Assembly (NCBI GenBank): GCA_009746045.1 | Contig: RPFO01000130.1 | Coordinates: forward strand, 2,334,125-2,398,124 | Length of the DNA: 64,000 bases | Direction: 5' to 3' | From: Mesostigma viride | Taxonomy: Eukaryota > Streptophyta > Mesostigmatophyceae > Mesostigmatales > Mesostigmataceae | In this document: positions 24,874 to 36,300 of the stretch, one piece after another | Numbering within the stretch: the stretch's first letter is position 1 | Layout of the letters: each line of letters starts with the position of its first letter | The notes under the pieces: model-generated | The model's input: the letters and a program-made list of their open reading frames with translations, nothing else | The model's database searches: none | Told to the model about the DNA's origin: nothing | Translations under genes and position numbers: made by a program

Positions 24874-26091
24874 ATGGATGACAGAACTGAACTCCTGAGC
24901 GATCAGTTCAACGAAACGCCGACGGAATGCCAGACAATTGAGAGGGATCCGCCCAGCAACATCTCAGAGGTACTCGGGGAAAACGGCGCATCCCAGTCAC
25001 CCGCCGAGAGACGCGCGGCCACCATTAACCTCGTCCATGGGCAGGCCCGCTTCCTAAGCGCCGGGGAAGGCTCTCCATTGGCGGAGCCAGCGCCGCGGGC
25101 CTCGCGCTATCGCAGGCGGAGCACATTGCCCGCCCGAGGTTGAAGGGCTGCTGCTTGTGCGGCTTGGTGCACACAAAAGCGCCCCCCTTCGAGAATGCCG
25201 GGTACATCCGCATGATTCACTGCATTTTCCTTGGCGAATGCAATGAGGCCTATACGCGCTTGCTCCTGGGCAAAGAGCGCAGCGCGCTTGATGCCAGGGC
25301 GGGCCAAGTGCCTTGCCCGAGTTTTTCCCGCAGCTGGCGGATGAATTCAACTCAGCCAGACAGTTCGTGCCCAGCACCTTCATGAACGGGAGTGTGACTA
25401 TGGAGGGCCCACTGCTCGGCCTCGCCCAGGATCCGCCCCACACGCGTCCCGCCCACGTGTTGCAGGAAAAGTACACCCATATGCGAAAGCTCATAACCAG
25501 ATGGAATGCCAATTATACCAAGAGCGGCCAAAACGACCCGGAGAATCGGCCGAATTTTGTGAAGGCAGACGGCAAGCAGGGCAACGAGGCAGCCGACGCC
25601 AGCGTCCGGGAATGGGGCCTGTACTGCTGGTTGTATATCGAAGAGCAAGGCATGTTGGGTGTCGTTACAAAGACGCTCCAAGCACAGACTGGGCGTGAGG
25701 TGCTGCCCCCCCGCCCGGCCCGGCCGACAATGCCACTTTCCCCCCGGGGCTCGGACCGGACAACGAAGACCTCACGCTCCCACCGCTTCAGGGCAATGCC
25801 GCAGCACGTGCAGCGAAGCGTGCTGCGGTATCATCACTTCCTCCAACCGCCCCCAGCGCCGGCGGTTTGTCATGGGATCAGTTTTGGGCAGTCAAGACCG
25901 GCATGCTTCTCGGTTGAGCGGAGGCGTCTGACTCCAACGACACCTCCACTTGTACATGATCCGCCAAGAAGCTCAAATTGTACATGCTTGTCAGCGTGGC
26001 CCGGGCAGAGGGACTTTCGCAATCGAACAAGGCCAAGGCCAACGAGTTGATCAGCACGGTCATGTTGGGCGACCTCAAGTGGGAAAAGTAG
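24874..26091 (+). pseudogene. Harbinger ORF1-like gene, left arm (frame-broken)
   Basis: Blocks in order: MDDRTELLSDQFNET (24,874); CLCGLVHTKAPPF with GYIRMIHCIFLGECNEAY; PEFFPQLADEFNSARQF; KYTHMRKLITRWNANYTK with SGQNDPENRPNF and EWGLYCWLYIEEQ; LPPLQGNAAARAAK; and SAKKLKLYMLVSVARAEG ending at TAG 26,089-26,091. Frame shifts separate the first blocks. The last two blocks share a frame but are separated by two TGA codons (25,915 and about 25,961). The shift before PEFF occurs in all copies, so it is ancestral. The Trp-containing helical block may be the Myb/SANT-like domain typical of Harbinger partner proteins; this is inferred. Confidence 0.55.
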
Positions 26092-26279
26092 TGCACAATG
26101 GGCTTGTCAGCCTAGACATGGTGCTCGTAGTGTAGGAAATGGGAAGGTGCCTGTCCTCAGCATGAACATGCATATTACAAAAGTACATGGAAGGCTGAAA
26201 TCATATTATTGAAATCAAAATATTGAATAGTGCATTATAAAATGTGTGTGCGCACTTGCAAGAAAAAGAACAAACGAGG

Positions 26280-26665
26280 AATTCCCCCCCTCCCCCTCCC
26301 CCACTCAGTGATTAAATCAGTTGCCCGCCTTCCCCCCTCACCCCCTCTCACCTTACAACATAAACAAATTCAGTTGCCCGCCTTCCCCCCTCATCCCCCT
26401 CACCCCACACATAAACAAAATCAGTTGCCCGCCTTCCCCCCTCACCCCCCCTCACCCCACACATAAACAAAATCAGTTGCTGGCCTTCCCCCCTCACCCC
26501 CCCTCACCTCACTCGGTAATTAAATCAGTTGCCCACCTTCCCCCCTCACCCCACACATGAACAAAATCAGTTGCCCGCCTTCCCCCTCCCCCTCCCCCCC
26601 CCTCCCCCCCTCCCCCCTCCCCCCCCCTCCCCCCCCTCCCCCCCCTCCACCCCCACTTACCTCCA
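26280..26665. repeat. Pyrimidine-rich tandem repeats, inner left arm
   Basis: Units of roughly 55-60 bases carry CCCCCTCACCCCACACATAAACAAAATCAGTTGCCCGCC-type sequence four to five times, followed by an almost pure C/T tract at 26,580-26,655. Inverted relatives are at 28,440-28,620. Confidence 0.85.
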
Positions 26666-26751
26666 CTCATAAGTACAACCAGCGACCTACCCCCCGATTG
26701 CTGGCCATGTTGCGAAGAACCACCAAGTTAATTAGGCCATTTGCTGGGCAT

Positions 26752-28244
26752 TTACACATGACAAGGCATACTGCATCTAGTCTCCTCTATGTTGATGCAG
26801 GCTATGCCAAAGCATCTCATGTGCAAAGCACTACCATGCCGGTCAACACGCGGGGAGTGCTGAATGTGCACGTCCATGCTAAGGACAGAAACTAATGTGC
26901 CCTTGCAATTCAGTCGCTGGCTTCGCTGAGCTGATTCCGACCCCTTTTGTTGGGCGTGGGGCGGACATACCTGTAACCTGGCGTCCTTCAGCGCGGCACA
27001 AAGTCGATCCCTAACAACCACTGCCGCGCGCCTAGGGCGAGAATGGGGCTGACGGGGCACCACCCGGCTCTGGAACAAAGGCCTCGTGGCATCCCCTTCC
27101 TGGACATCGTCTATGCAAGGGGGCGGTGGCACATGCTCCCCGTCGCTTCTGCAGATGTTGTGGACGAGCATCATCGCAAACACGATGTCGACGCAGGCAT
27201 CTAGGCTCATCTCCAAAGGGCGGCGCAACGCACCGAACCGCCGAACCAGAATCCCGAAGGCGCGCTCAATGTCGCAGCGAAAGAGGCTGATGTAGATATT
27301 CGCCGAGTCCTTGTCCTTGCACAGATTGCTGCCACAGTAGGGGGTACCCAGCCAGGTCCGCAGCGGATATGCCTCGTCCCCCACAATGAAAAACCCCTAG
27401 GGAGGTGGATTTTCTTCGAAAAGTCAGGGAGACTTGACAGCTCGAATGCAACGGCATCATGCGTGCTTCCGCGGGTTTTCATTGACACCCACGTGAACTT
27501 GCAGCTTGAGTCGCAGATCGCCTGGAGGCACAGCAATAGAAACCCCTTTCTGTTAAAGTATTGCTGGAGATTGTTGCCGCACTCGGCGGGAGGCGGCTTC
27601 TTGATGCTCACAGCAAGCCCGTCGAGGGCGCCTATGCAGCCGGCCATGACAGGGCAGTTTTTCGCCTCTGCGAATCCGGCTCCGACGTTGGTCATCGCGC
27701 CCTGCTCGTTGGTCCAGGGGAAGTCGAAGGTGTATGTCGCAATAATCCAGGCCGTCGCCTTGTTGATGCACTTGTACATCGTGGACTTGTGTACGCCGTG
27801 GAAGTCCGAGACATCAAGAGCGTGGCCTCCAGCGGCAAAACGCAGCCACATGCTTAACCATAACTCTGGCAGCACGGCCCCACCATGCGATGCATTGGCG
27901 GCCTTGATGGTGTCAATCGCTGGGTAGAATACCGCCAGCTGCGCGGACATCTGCGAGAAGTGCGGCATCATCACTTTGTAACTCAGCTGAAACTCAGCCG
28001 CGGAAAGACTGTCGCAGTGATGGCCCATTGTAACGCGGGTGCGCTTCTTGTTGCCCGCTTTGCTATGCACATACCGACGATTAGCCGGGCGCTCCTCATC
28101 CTCATTGTCCGAATCCCAAAGGTCCGGCATCTCGTCATCGCATAAACTTGCAAGATAATTGAGACCCACCCATCCCAGGTACGCGTCCTCATCATCATGC
28201 TTTGGACTAAACAGCTGGATGTTCAGCATTGCGTCCGGCGCCAT
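26752..28244 (-). CDS. PIF/Harbinger transposase (DDE_Tnp_4 type), one frameshift
   Basis: The gene reads right to left from an ATG at 28,244. An acidic N-terminal region is followed by a helix-turn-helix-like stretch (LDVSDFHGVHKSTMYKCI). The catalytic core has GCIGALDGL (Asp about 208), YFNRKGFLLLCLQAICD, SMKTRGSTHDAVAF, then VGDEAYPL (Asp about 291) and IERAFGILVRRFG (Glu about 328). Spacing fits the DDE nuclease of Harbinger transposases, which cut and paste the element with an ORF1 DNA-binding partner. The frame breaks once near 27,390, before VGDEAYPL, at G-GGT-TTT. Loss of one G explains it; -1 slippage is an alternative. The ORF runs to 26,752, but conserved sequence ends near LVHNICRSDGEH (about 27,125). 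Confidence 0.88.
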
Positions 28245-28439
28245 ACCTGGCAGTGGCCGAGAGACGCCAATATCCGAATTAGGAAAATGATGAACAATCG
28301 CTCTTTGCTAAGGCGCCTCACCACTGCCTCCTTTCAAAATTCAAATGGAACACACGTATTCATCCAAGCGGTTGCTGCTAGCGTCCGGCTATGACTTTCC
28401 TTTTCGAGTTTGGGGGGGGAAACCAAGTTTGTTTATGCA

Positions 28440-28625
28440 TGATGGGGTGAGGGGGGCTGAGGGGGGGAGGTGGGCAATCGATTTAATTATCGAGTGAGGT
28501 GAGGGGGGGTGAGGGGGGAAGGCGGGCAACTGATTTTGTTTATGCGTGGGGTGACGGGGGGTGAGGGGGGAAGGTGGGCAGCTGATTTAATTACTGAGTG
28601 GGGGAGGGGGAGGGGGGGAATTCCT
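28440..28625. repeat. Purine-rich tandem repeats, inner right arm
   Basis: Three units of GTGAGGGGGGAAGG(C/T)GGGCA-type sequence, each with TTTAATTA or TTTGTTTATG, mirror the left-arm block. Confidence 0.8.
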
Positions 28626-28810
28626 CGTTTGTTCTTTTTCATGCTAGTGCGCACACACATTTTATAATGCATTATTCAATATTTTGATTTCAATAATATG
28701 ATTTCAGCCTTCCATGTACTTTTGTAATATGCATGTTCATGCTGAGGACAGGCACCTTCCCATTTCCTACACTACGAGCACCATGTCTAGGCTGACAAGC
28801 CCATTGTGCA

Positions 28811-30046
28811 CTACTTTTCCCACTTGAGGTCGCCCAACATGACCGTGCTGATCAACTCGTTGGCCTTGGCCTTGTTCGATTGCGAAAGTCCCTCTGCCCG
28901 GGCCACGCTGACAAGCATGTACAATTTGAGCTTCTTGGCGGATCATGTACAAGTGGAGGTGTCGTTGGAGTCAGGCGCCTCCGCTCAACCGAGAAGCATG
29001 CCGGTCTTGACTGCCCAAAACTGATCCCATGACAAACCGCCGGCGCTGGGGGCGGTTGGAGGAAGTGATGATACCGCAGCACGCTTCGCTGCACGTGCTG
29101 CGGCATTGCCCTGAAGCGGTGGGAGCGTGAGGTCTTCGTTGTCCGGTCCGAGCCCCGGGGGGAAAGTGGCATTGTTGGCCGGGCCGGGCGGGGGGGGGCA
29201 GCACCTCACGCCCAGTCTGTGCTTGGAGCGTCTTTGTAACGACACCCAACATGCCTTGCTCTTCGATATACAACCAGCAGTACAGGCCCCATTCCCGGAC
29301 GCTGGCGTCGGCTGCCTCGTTGCCCTGCTTGCCGTCTGCCTTCACAAAATTCGGCCGATTCTCCGGGTCGTTTTGGCCGCTCTTGGTATAATGGGCATTC
29401 CATCTGGTTATGAGCTTTCGCATATGGGTGTACTTTTCCCGCAACACGTGGGCGGGACGCGTGTGGGGCGGATCCTGGGCGAGGCCGAGCAGTGGGCCCT
29501 CCACAGTCACACTCCCGTTCATGAAGGTGCTGGGCACGAACTGTCTGGCTGAGTTGAATTCATCCGCCAGCTGCGGGAAAAACTCGGGCAAGGCACTTGG
29601 CCCGCCCTGGCATCGAGCGCGCTGCGCTCTTTGCCCAGGAGCAAGCGCGTATAGGCCTCATTGCATTCGCCGAGGAAAATGCAGTGAATCATGCGGATGT
29701 ACCCGGCATTCTTGAAGGGGGGCGCGTTTGTGTGCACCAAGCCGCACAAGCAGCAGCCCTGCACCCTCGGGTGCGCAATTCGCTCCGCCCGCGATAGCGC
29801 GAGGCCCGCGGCGCCGGCTCGATCCGCCAATGGAGAGCCTTCCCTGGCGCTGAGGAAGCGGGCCTGCCCATGGACGAGGTTAATGGTGGCCGCGCGTCTC
29901 TCGGCGGGTGACTGGGATGCGCCGTTTTCCCCGAGTACCTCTGAGATGTTGCTGGGCGGATCCCTCTCAATTGTCTGGCATTCCGTCGGCTCGCCATCCT
30001 GCGTTTCGTTGAACTGATCGCTCAGGAGTTCAGTTCTGTCATCCAT
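28811..30046 (-). pseudogene. Harbinger ORF1-like gene, right arm
   Basis: Inverted copy of the left-arm gene. Here the first two blocks share one frame (MDDRTELLSDQFNETQDGEP through CLCGLVHTNAPPF to 29,519), so this copy is better preserved at the N-terminus. The shift before PEFFPQLADEF and later ones remain, and the two TGA codons before SAKKLKLYML persist. It points toward the transposase, convergent with the left copy. Confidence 0.55.
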
Positions 30047-30189
30047 GGCGACGGAAGTTGCTGGCCGGGAACCCAGCGGGAAGGAGGTGGCGTGCGGTGG
30101 GGTTGGGTGATGGCGGCGGCCTTTTAAACAATCAATCGCTACTCGGTCATCTTGAAAATATCTGGGCGGTGATTCGAATTTTCAAATTT

Positions 30190-30225
30190 CAGGCGCTTAA
30201 CTTACACATGGGCGGTTAACTTACA
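30190..30225 (-). repeat. Outer end of right inverted arm
   Basis: GGCGCTTAACTTACACATGG and GCGGTTAACTTACAC are inverted matches of the repeats at 24,697-24,735. Confidence 0.6.
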
Positions 30226-30231
30226 CACGGG

Positions 30232-30825
30232 GTGGCCGGACCTCGTTCTGTGTCACACCGTGTGGTGTTTAAGGACGGTGCTGTACCTACCCATTCTCCG
30301 ATGTACCGTATGGGCCCTTCCGAGTTAATAAAACTAAAGAAAATACTTGTTTCTCTGTTAGCCAGGGCATGGGTTGGACAACCGGTGTGGTCCGCCCCCT
30401 CGAGCGGGGCCCTACCTTTGGTTCCAGTCAGTGCCCCCGGCGGTGGAGGGGCCGTGAGATTCGGCACATTCGGCTGTGGCCAGCCATGCGATGTGGACCG
30501 GCTCCTGGACCTGTTCTTCACGACTGCCTTTCTTTCGCAGCTGACATTGGCGAGCCGTGCCTACCTTCGTGCCTTGTGTGTGTGTGCCGTGGAGCCGTTC
30601 TTCGCCCAGTTTTCGTGTGTGCATATTGACGAGGCTAGGATGCAGGTGGTCCTTACCCGGCATCGGTACTGTTGGGCATTCCTTGGTCACTTCCCAGAAG
30701 GCGTTTGGGAAGACGTCTACCTGACGATCGATCGTCATGACAGTGAAGACGATGTTGTCCACTACCGCGCCTACCTAGATGTTCTAGTAGCTACGCGCGG
30801 TATCTACAAGGTAGACGGCTCGTAG
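30232..30825 (+). pseudogene. Ty3/gypsy-like reverse transcriptase fragment
   Basis: An open frame of 197 codons resembles the start of a Ty3/gypsy reverse transcriptase. VVFKDGAVPTHSPMYRM and SELIKLKKILVSLL fit the entry motif. DRLLDLFFTTAFLSQLTL fits the segment usually ending in FSKLDL. YLDVLVAT fits the place of the YLDD catalytic box, where the second Asp is replaced. The catalytic residues are therefore damaged. No integrase or long terminal repeat is seen nearby. It begins 7 bases after the Harbinger arm ends, so one element may have inserted beside or into the other. Confidence 0.45.
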
Positions 30826-33359
30826 ATAGAGGGCGCTAGGCCCGACCCGGGTGTGTTGTCAGCCTAGTAGTTAGCCAGCACCCCCTACCTTTTACATCGC
30901 CGGTTGGCCTACCTTAGTATTTGGATTGAGCTGTGTCGTACTCGCTTGCCCTGCCTAGTGCCGCCCCCCTCCGGTAAGCATATGCAATGCAGTCTGGGGC
31001 CCTGTCTACGGGTGACGGGTAAGCCCTGCACCGATTGGTGGTGGACTCGCGGTTGACTTGGATCACTCTGGAGAACTGGGAAGCTGACTAGTTGTGTTAT
31101 TGGCACGTGTGTGCGATATGTGTTTTATTCCTACCGACCTACCTCTGGTTGTGATCCATTGTTTACGCTCTCTTGACGTAGGGAGAGGGCTCCCTACCTT
31201 TTATGGGCCGGAGGTGTTACGGCACGTAACTAACTGTGTTAGTACGGCCGTAAATTGAGACCGTACGTCCTCAGTGGCCTCAGTTTTCCGAAACAGTCTG
31301 TGGTTACGGCTGTTAACTTTCCTACGTCTACGTGTAGTTAGGACCTTTTTGACCGGATGTTACCCGGTCCAGTGACGTGTCCATTGTTCAGTACTGTGGG
31401 CCGCTGCAGTCGCGCCGCGCTGCGAACTTTATGGCCTGGACCGTTGGTGGAGACCGTTGGGGCTCTGTGTGGTCTGGACCAGCGCCGCCCTACGTGGCAT
31501 TAGAGTGTTGTCCTGCGTAGATCTAACCCACCTGTGATCGTACAGGCGAGGGCCATGTTTGGCCTGAGCACGCACGAGGCTGTCGGCCAATTTAGGTGTT
31601 GTAATTTCCTTGTGTTGACAGTTCGACCTTGATGGCTTGTTACAGCTAGTCGAACCACGGGATTGTGTTATTGTCCGATGACGTCTAAGTAAATGTGTTG
31701 ATGGCTCAGTATGGAAATAATTATCGGAAAGCATTAGAGTCGGGAGTTCACGTAGAGTCGGGAACGATCTTTCAAAAAGCAAAACAGGGTTTCTTCTTCT
31801 ACACATTTAGTGAGTCTAGGAGAGGTTAGCCTGGGCAATTGGGTTAGAGGCCGAGGTGGAGGAGGAAGCCAGAGTCGTAACAGTCACGTATACTATTGCG
31901 ACGGCGCAGTCACACTAGTCACGTGCGGAATGCCGCCATATGGAGCCGAAAAAGATTGATATCTGCTGGGCAGGCCAATGTCGATAACATACGAAATTGG
32001 AGGCGGTAGCTGCAGGAAATGAGATCGGGCGTGTTCGTCATCAAAAGACGAGTCGAATGCAAGCAACCCGACTATTTCAATCATGGCCGGAGTTGAAAGT
32101 TATGAGCATTCTCGGCAGCCAAGCTCGAAATATTTTCGCACCTACTCGCGCCTTAGCCCTTGCCTAAGGGTCTGCCTAGGGGTCTTAGATAGCTAGCTCC
32201 ATCCAGATGCCCCATCCCATCCCACTCGACTGTACTGAGGACTTACGCTCACGTAACGTTGTTACGTGTTAATGAATTAATTTAGACGTGATTAATTAAT
32301 TAATTAATCTAGACGTGTTAATCACTAGGTTGCGCGTGGATGTGGAGGCGGTACTTGGGAGCCGCGGCGTTACAGGGAATTTCTTGTTCTGCCATTTTCC
32401 CCTGCCGGCCGAGTGTTGGCTCAGCCAACTTGTCAAGGAAACTAGGCACATAGCTAGATGACAAACTACTGTATTCCCATTCAGCAAAAAAAACTGAAGC
32501 CTTCTGTCAATGAATAAAATAAAATGAATGAATTGACATGTAATTGCGTCACGTGAGCAGTCCTCAGGCCAATTAATATGGGATGGGGTGGATGGTGTAG
32601 CTATCTAGTACCTAGTTACAGAGTTGGGGGCATCACTGCGGCCCGAATCGCTATGCATGCCAAACTTGGTCACACGCGGAGGCCCCGCCGACTGGGGGGT
32701 GGTGTCCTTCATTACTGTCTGCCACCTACCTTTACGCGCCATCTGCCTCCATCTTACAGACAATGAGGGGTTTCCTCGGGCGCGAGCCCGCCCTGTCGAG
32801 GGTAGCAGATTGAAGTCTAAAATAGGAGCTAAAATATGGGGTATTTATGAGGGGCACAAAATACGGTAGATTCTGATTTGGCACGCCGCAAAGTACGGTA
32901 GATACACGACTATTTATGGACCCCATGTGATTGAAGTAGTTGAACAAACACAGGCTTTGAACTATTTCTACTCCTAGTTCTAAAGCTAGGGCTCGCCACG
33001 GCAAAGTGCTTTCGTCACAAAATATGGCCTCTGACAAATTGGCGGCTATCACGTCACTGACACGTGACACCGGATTTTCAGCAACCTCATATATACTTTG
33101 TGAAAGAACCGAAAACTAATGGCGCGCGGCCTGACCAAGGCCAACTAGCCCACAGTTCCCCCATATACACATGTAATTTGTGACTTGTATAATGCCTGCC
33201 ATCCGCGCGGCCTGAAGGACGCGGCCTGCAGCTGTCCCAGCTGCCTGCTGCGGTCTCTCTTGTACCACTATACTAAACTGGTTGCAAGATGATGATTATA
33301 CGGTCCTTTTGGGTTAAACTCGATGGCGCTACAAAGCATTAGTATCGTACTTAATCCAC
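30826..33359. other. Gene-poor stretch between the retroelement remnant and EB1
   Basis: No gene is supported on either strand. (TTAA)n occurs at about 32,290-32,309, an 'aaatacggtaga' repeat at about 32,860-32,900, and scattered short frames without motifs. The first 500 bases may belong to the retroelement remnant. Confidence 0.5.
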
Positions 33360-36300
33360 TCATGGCTTGGTGTTGCCAGCCAGTGAGGCCGGGTCAATGC
33401 AAAGGCTTTGATCTGCCACAATGGCCAATGTTTCGTGGACGATGCCTGCAACATTTGGGCTGACCACCAGTGCGCGCTCACAGACCTGCGTCACATGCAT
33501 GAAAGGTAGGCACAAAAACATGAATCAGATTTCTTGTTACAAAATTTGATTAAAGAGTTATGAGGCCAACCAGCCTGAAGCCGTCGCCAATTGCAAATCG
33601 CGTTCATCATCAAGGAGGTTAGCGTGCTCTATGAGCATGTCAGATAATTACCTTTTCCACACGCCGAAGCTTGTTGAAGTAGAAACGCCGCTCGCGATCC
33701 ACCGCCGCTATCTGTGGGGTATGAAACACGGGCACGCGGTAAAACAAAAGGGCCGTTATATAAGATGCAGCCACACGTATGGCCCGTCCACCACCGCTAT
33801 CTGTGAGGGACATGATAAGAACAACGCATGATAAGAACAACGCATGATAAGAACAACGCATGATAAGAACAACGCATGATAAGAACAACGCATGATAAGA
33901 ACAACGCATGATAAGAACAACGCATGATAAGAACAACGCATGATAAGAGCAACGCATGATAAGAACAACGCATGATAAGAACGACGCATGATAAGAGCAA
34001 CACATGATAAGAACAACGCATGGTAAGAACAACGCATGATAAGAACAACGCATGATAAGAACAACGCATGATAAGAACAACGCATGTGCACGTGGGAAGA
34101 GGACAAGCCTTGATGTTACAAACAGCCGCATGCATGCCCATTCTCGGCATGACTGCATCCACCACAACACGCAACCTACAAAAAAATCCCTATAAGCTAT
34201 TTGTGTATCATTGCAAGGCCTTACCGCCACCTCCCTCGTGCTCATATCCTTGTGTAAGTGAACTGTCTTCCAAGAATAAATGTGCCTACTTACCATCTGC
34301 CACCCACCCCAAGCTATTTTACATTAATTCCGCTATTATCGAATTTGTGTTTCTCTATTCCCCACTCGTCTAACTGTACTTGTTCTTCCATACCTCCCCA
34401 CACCTACGCGTATCTGCTTGGTCATACACAGCGTCTCATAGCCCCCACCCACCTCCACTCGTCTAACTGTACTTGTTCTTCCATACCTCCCCACACCTAC
34501 GCGTATCTGCTTGGTCATACACAGCACCTCATAGCCCCCACCCACCTCCACTCGTCTAACTGTACTTGTTCTTCAATACCTCCCCACACCTACGCGTATC
34601 CGCTTGGTCATACACAGCACCTCATAGCCCCCACCCACCTCCAGCTGCAGCTCCTCCAGCCCCCGCAGCCGCTCCATCAGCTGCTCCTCCAGGTAGCTGG
34701 GGGCACATGCAAGACAGGCATGACAGAATGAAGGGCGGGGAAGTTGCATGGCAGGATGAAGGGCGGCAAAGTGGCATGGGAGGACGAAGGGCGGCGAAGT
34801 GGCATGGCAGGATGAAGGGAGGGGAAGTGGTGTGACAGAGTGAAGGGCGGGGAAGTGGCATGGCAGGATAAAGGGGGGCGAAGTGGCATGACAGGATGAA
34901 GGGCGTGTGGGGGTATGGGTGCGCCGCTCCATGAGCTGCTCCTCGAGGTAGCTGGGGCCAGGATAGGAGATAGCCAGAACTAGCGCATGCAAGACAGGCA
35001 TGAGAAAACCAGGGGTGGGGAGCAGGCATTCGGTGGTGTTGGGTGCGCAGCAGCATTGGTGAGCAACCGAATTGGAGGGCAGCGGAGGGCAGCATTGGTG
35101 AGCAGCGGCCTTGGTGTTTGGGCAACATCAAGCCTTTTGAGTGAGAGCGAATAACACCATGACGGCCCAAAACCCCATGTCCGGTGCACAGCGCGAGGAT
35201 GCTCGCACGGCGTAGAAACAAAACACTGGACAGGCGGGGGGAGAACCCGGGGGGAGCCAGTTCGAAGAGCAAAGGGAGAGCCATTGGGGTGGATGGGAGA
35301 TGGTGGTGTGCATGACTTCAGCTGGGATAATCAACTGAGGGGACAAAAGAGGAGAAAACAAAGAAGTGTACGAAGACAGAGAGTGGCATATAGCAAAAGG
35401 ATGCTACTATCTTATAATGAAAGGATATAACAAAAGGATGCTACTATCTTATAATGAAAGGATATAACAAAAGGATGCTACTATCTTATAATGAAAGGAT
35501 ATAACAAAAGGATGCTACTATCTTATAATGAAAGGATATAACAAAAGGATGCTACTATCTTATAATGAAAGGATATGAATGTATACAGGGCGCCCACCGG
35601 ACAAGTGTCTCGCGCTCCGCTTTCCATCCTTGATTCACGCGCCAACTTGTAGTGTTAATTCACTCGCTGGGCCCGAAACTCTTGCTCCCAAAACTCTTGC
35701 TTACTACTCCACCAGTAGCTTGTTATCAAAGTTAATCCAACACAAGTGCATTACTTACCTGACAAGCATCTCCAGCTGTGCTTTCCACATTTAACTTATT
35801 TAAGACTAAGTCCTGAATTAGCACATATAGAGATAATTAACCCACCGGACAAGCGTTTCCAACTCCGCTTTCTTCTTCCGCGCCGACTCGGACATGGGCG
35901 GATCTTTCGCCCCTCCCCCACTATCCACGCTGCCCGACGGGCCAGGGTCGCGGACAGGGGTCCCAACGTCGCCTCCTCTCGCCAGCTGGCGCTGCGACGG
36001 TGCAGGGGAGGGCATGTCCCTCCCAGCCACCGCAGCGCCTGCACGGCTGTCGTCGTGGGCTCGGGAGGTTGGCTGGGGGGGTGTGGACGCCGCCGGCTGC
36101 CCTGCACCGCCGGATGGCGCCACTGCCTTACTAGTCGCAGGGCCCCCGCGACTCCCTCGGATACTTGTAGTTCCTGATGCCGATGCAATTTCTGTAGTCG
36201 GATGTGTGGGGGAAGGGAGGGGCGCAAGGGTGGGGGGAGGGGAGAACAACAAACAGCAGGTGACCACCCACAAACCATAGGTTCATTGCAAAAAGTGGAT

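Larger units (their letters stand above)
17957..26013. repeat. Segmental duplication, main copy
   Basis: This is the reference copy for 1-8,057; the third copy adds that homology reaches left to 17,146. It joins unique sequence on both sides (16,860-17,145 and the inner Harbinger arm after 26,013), so the duplicated segments are patchwork copies of this locus. Confidence 0.9.
24697..30225. mobile_element. Composite fold-back PIF/Harbinger-type element
   Basis: Two long inverted arms (24,697 to about 26,510, and about 28,440 to 30,225) flank a central DDE transposase gene read on the minus strand. Each arm starts with subterminal direct repeats of a GTAAGTTAA(C/G)CGCC type, carries one ORF1-like gene pointing inward, and ends in pyrimidine- or purine-rich tandem repeats. 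The arms differ by scattered changes; for example, the right copy keeps 12 bases encoding QDGE that the left lacks. A typical 3-base target duplication could not be placed with confidence because the exact ends are unclear. Confidence 0.7.

Noticed and set aside
32280-32310. TTAA-rich palindromes as transposon ends
   Set aside because: Simple (TTAA)n microsatellite without flanking element; similar run at 63,891.
33815-34085. CRISPR-like direct repeats
   Set aside because: Uniform 16-bp units without unique spacers, in an intron of a eukaryotic gene.
33640-34296. 218-codon minus-strand ORF
   Set aside because: Only its last 20 codons (33,652-33,711) are an EB1 exon; the rest is minisatellite translation.
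34921-34965. Second, alternative coiled-coil exon of EB1
   Set aside because: It has an acceptor and matching start but no donor at the right place, so it is treated as a partial echo of exon 34,639-34,696.
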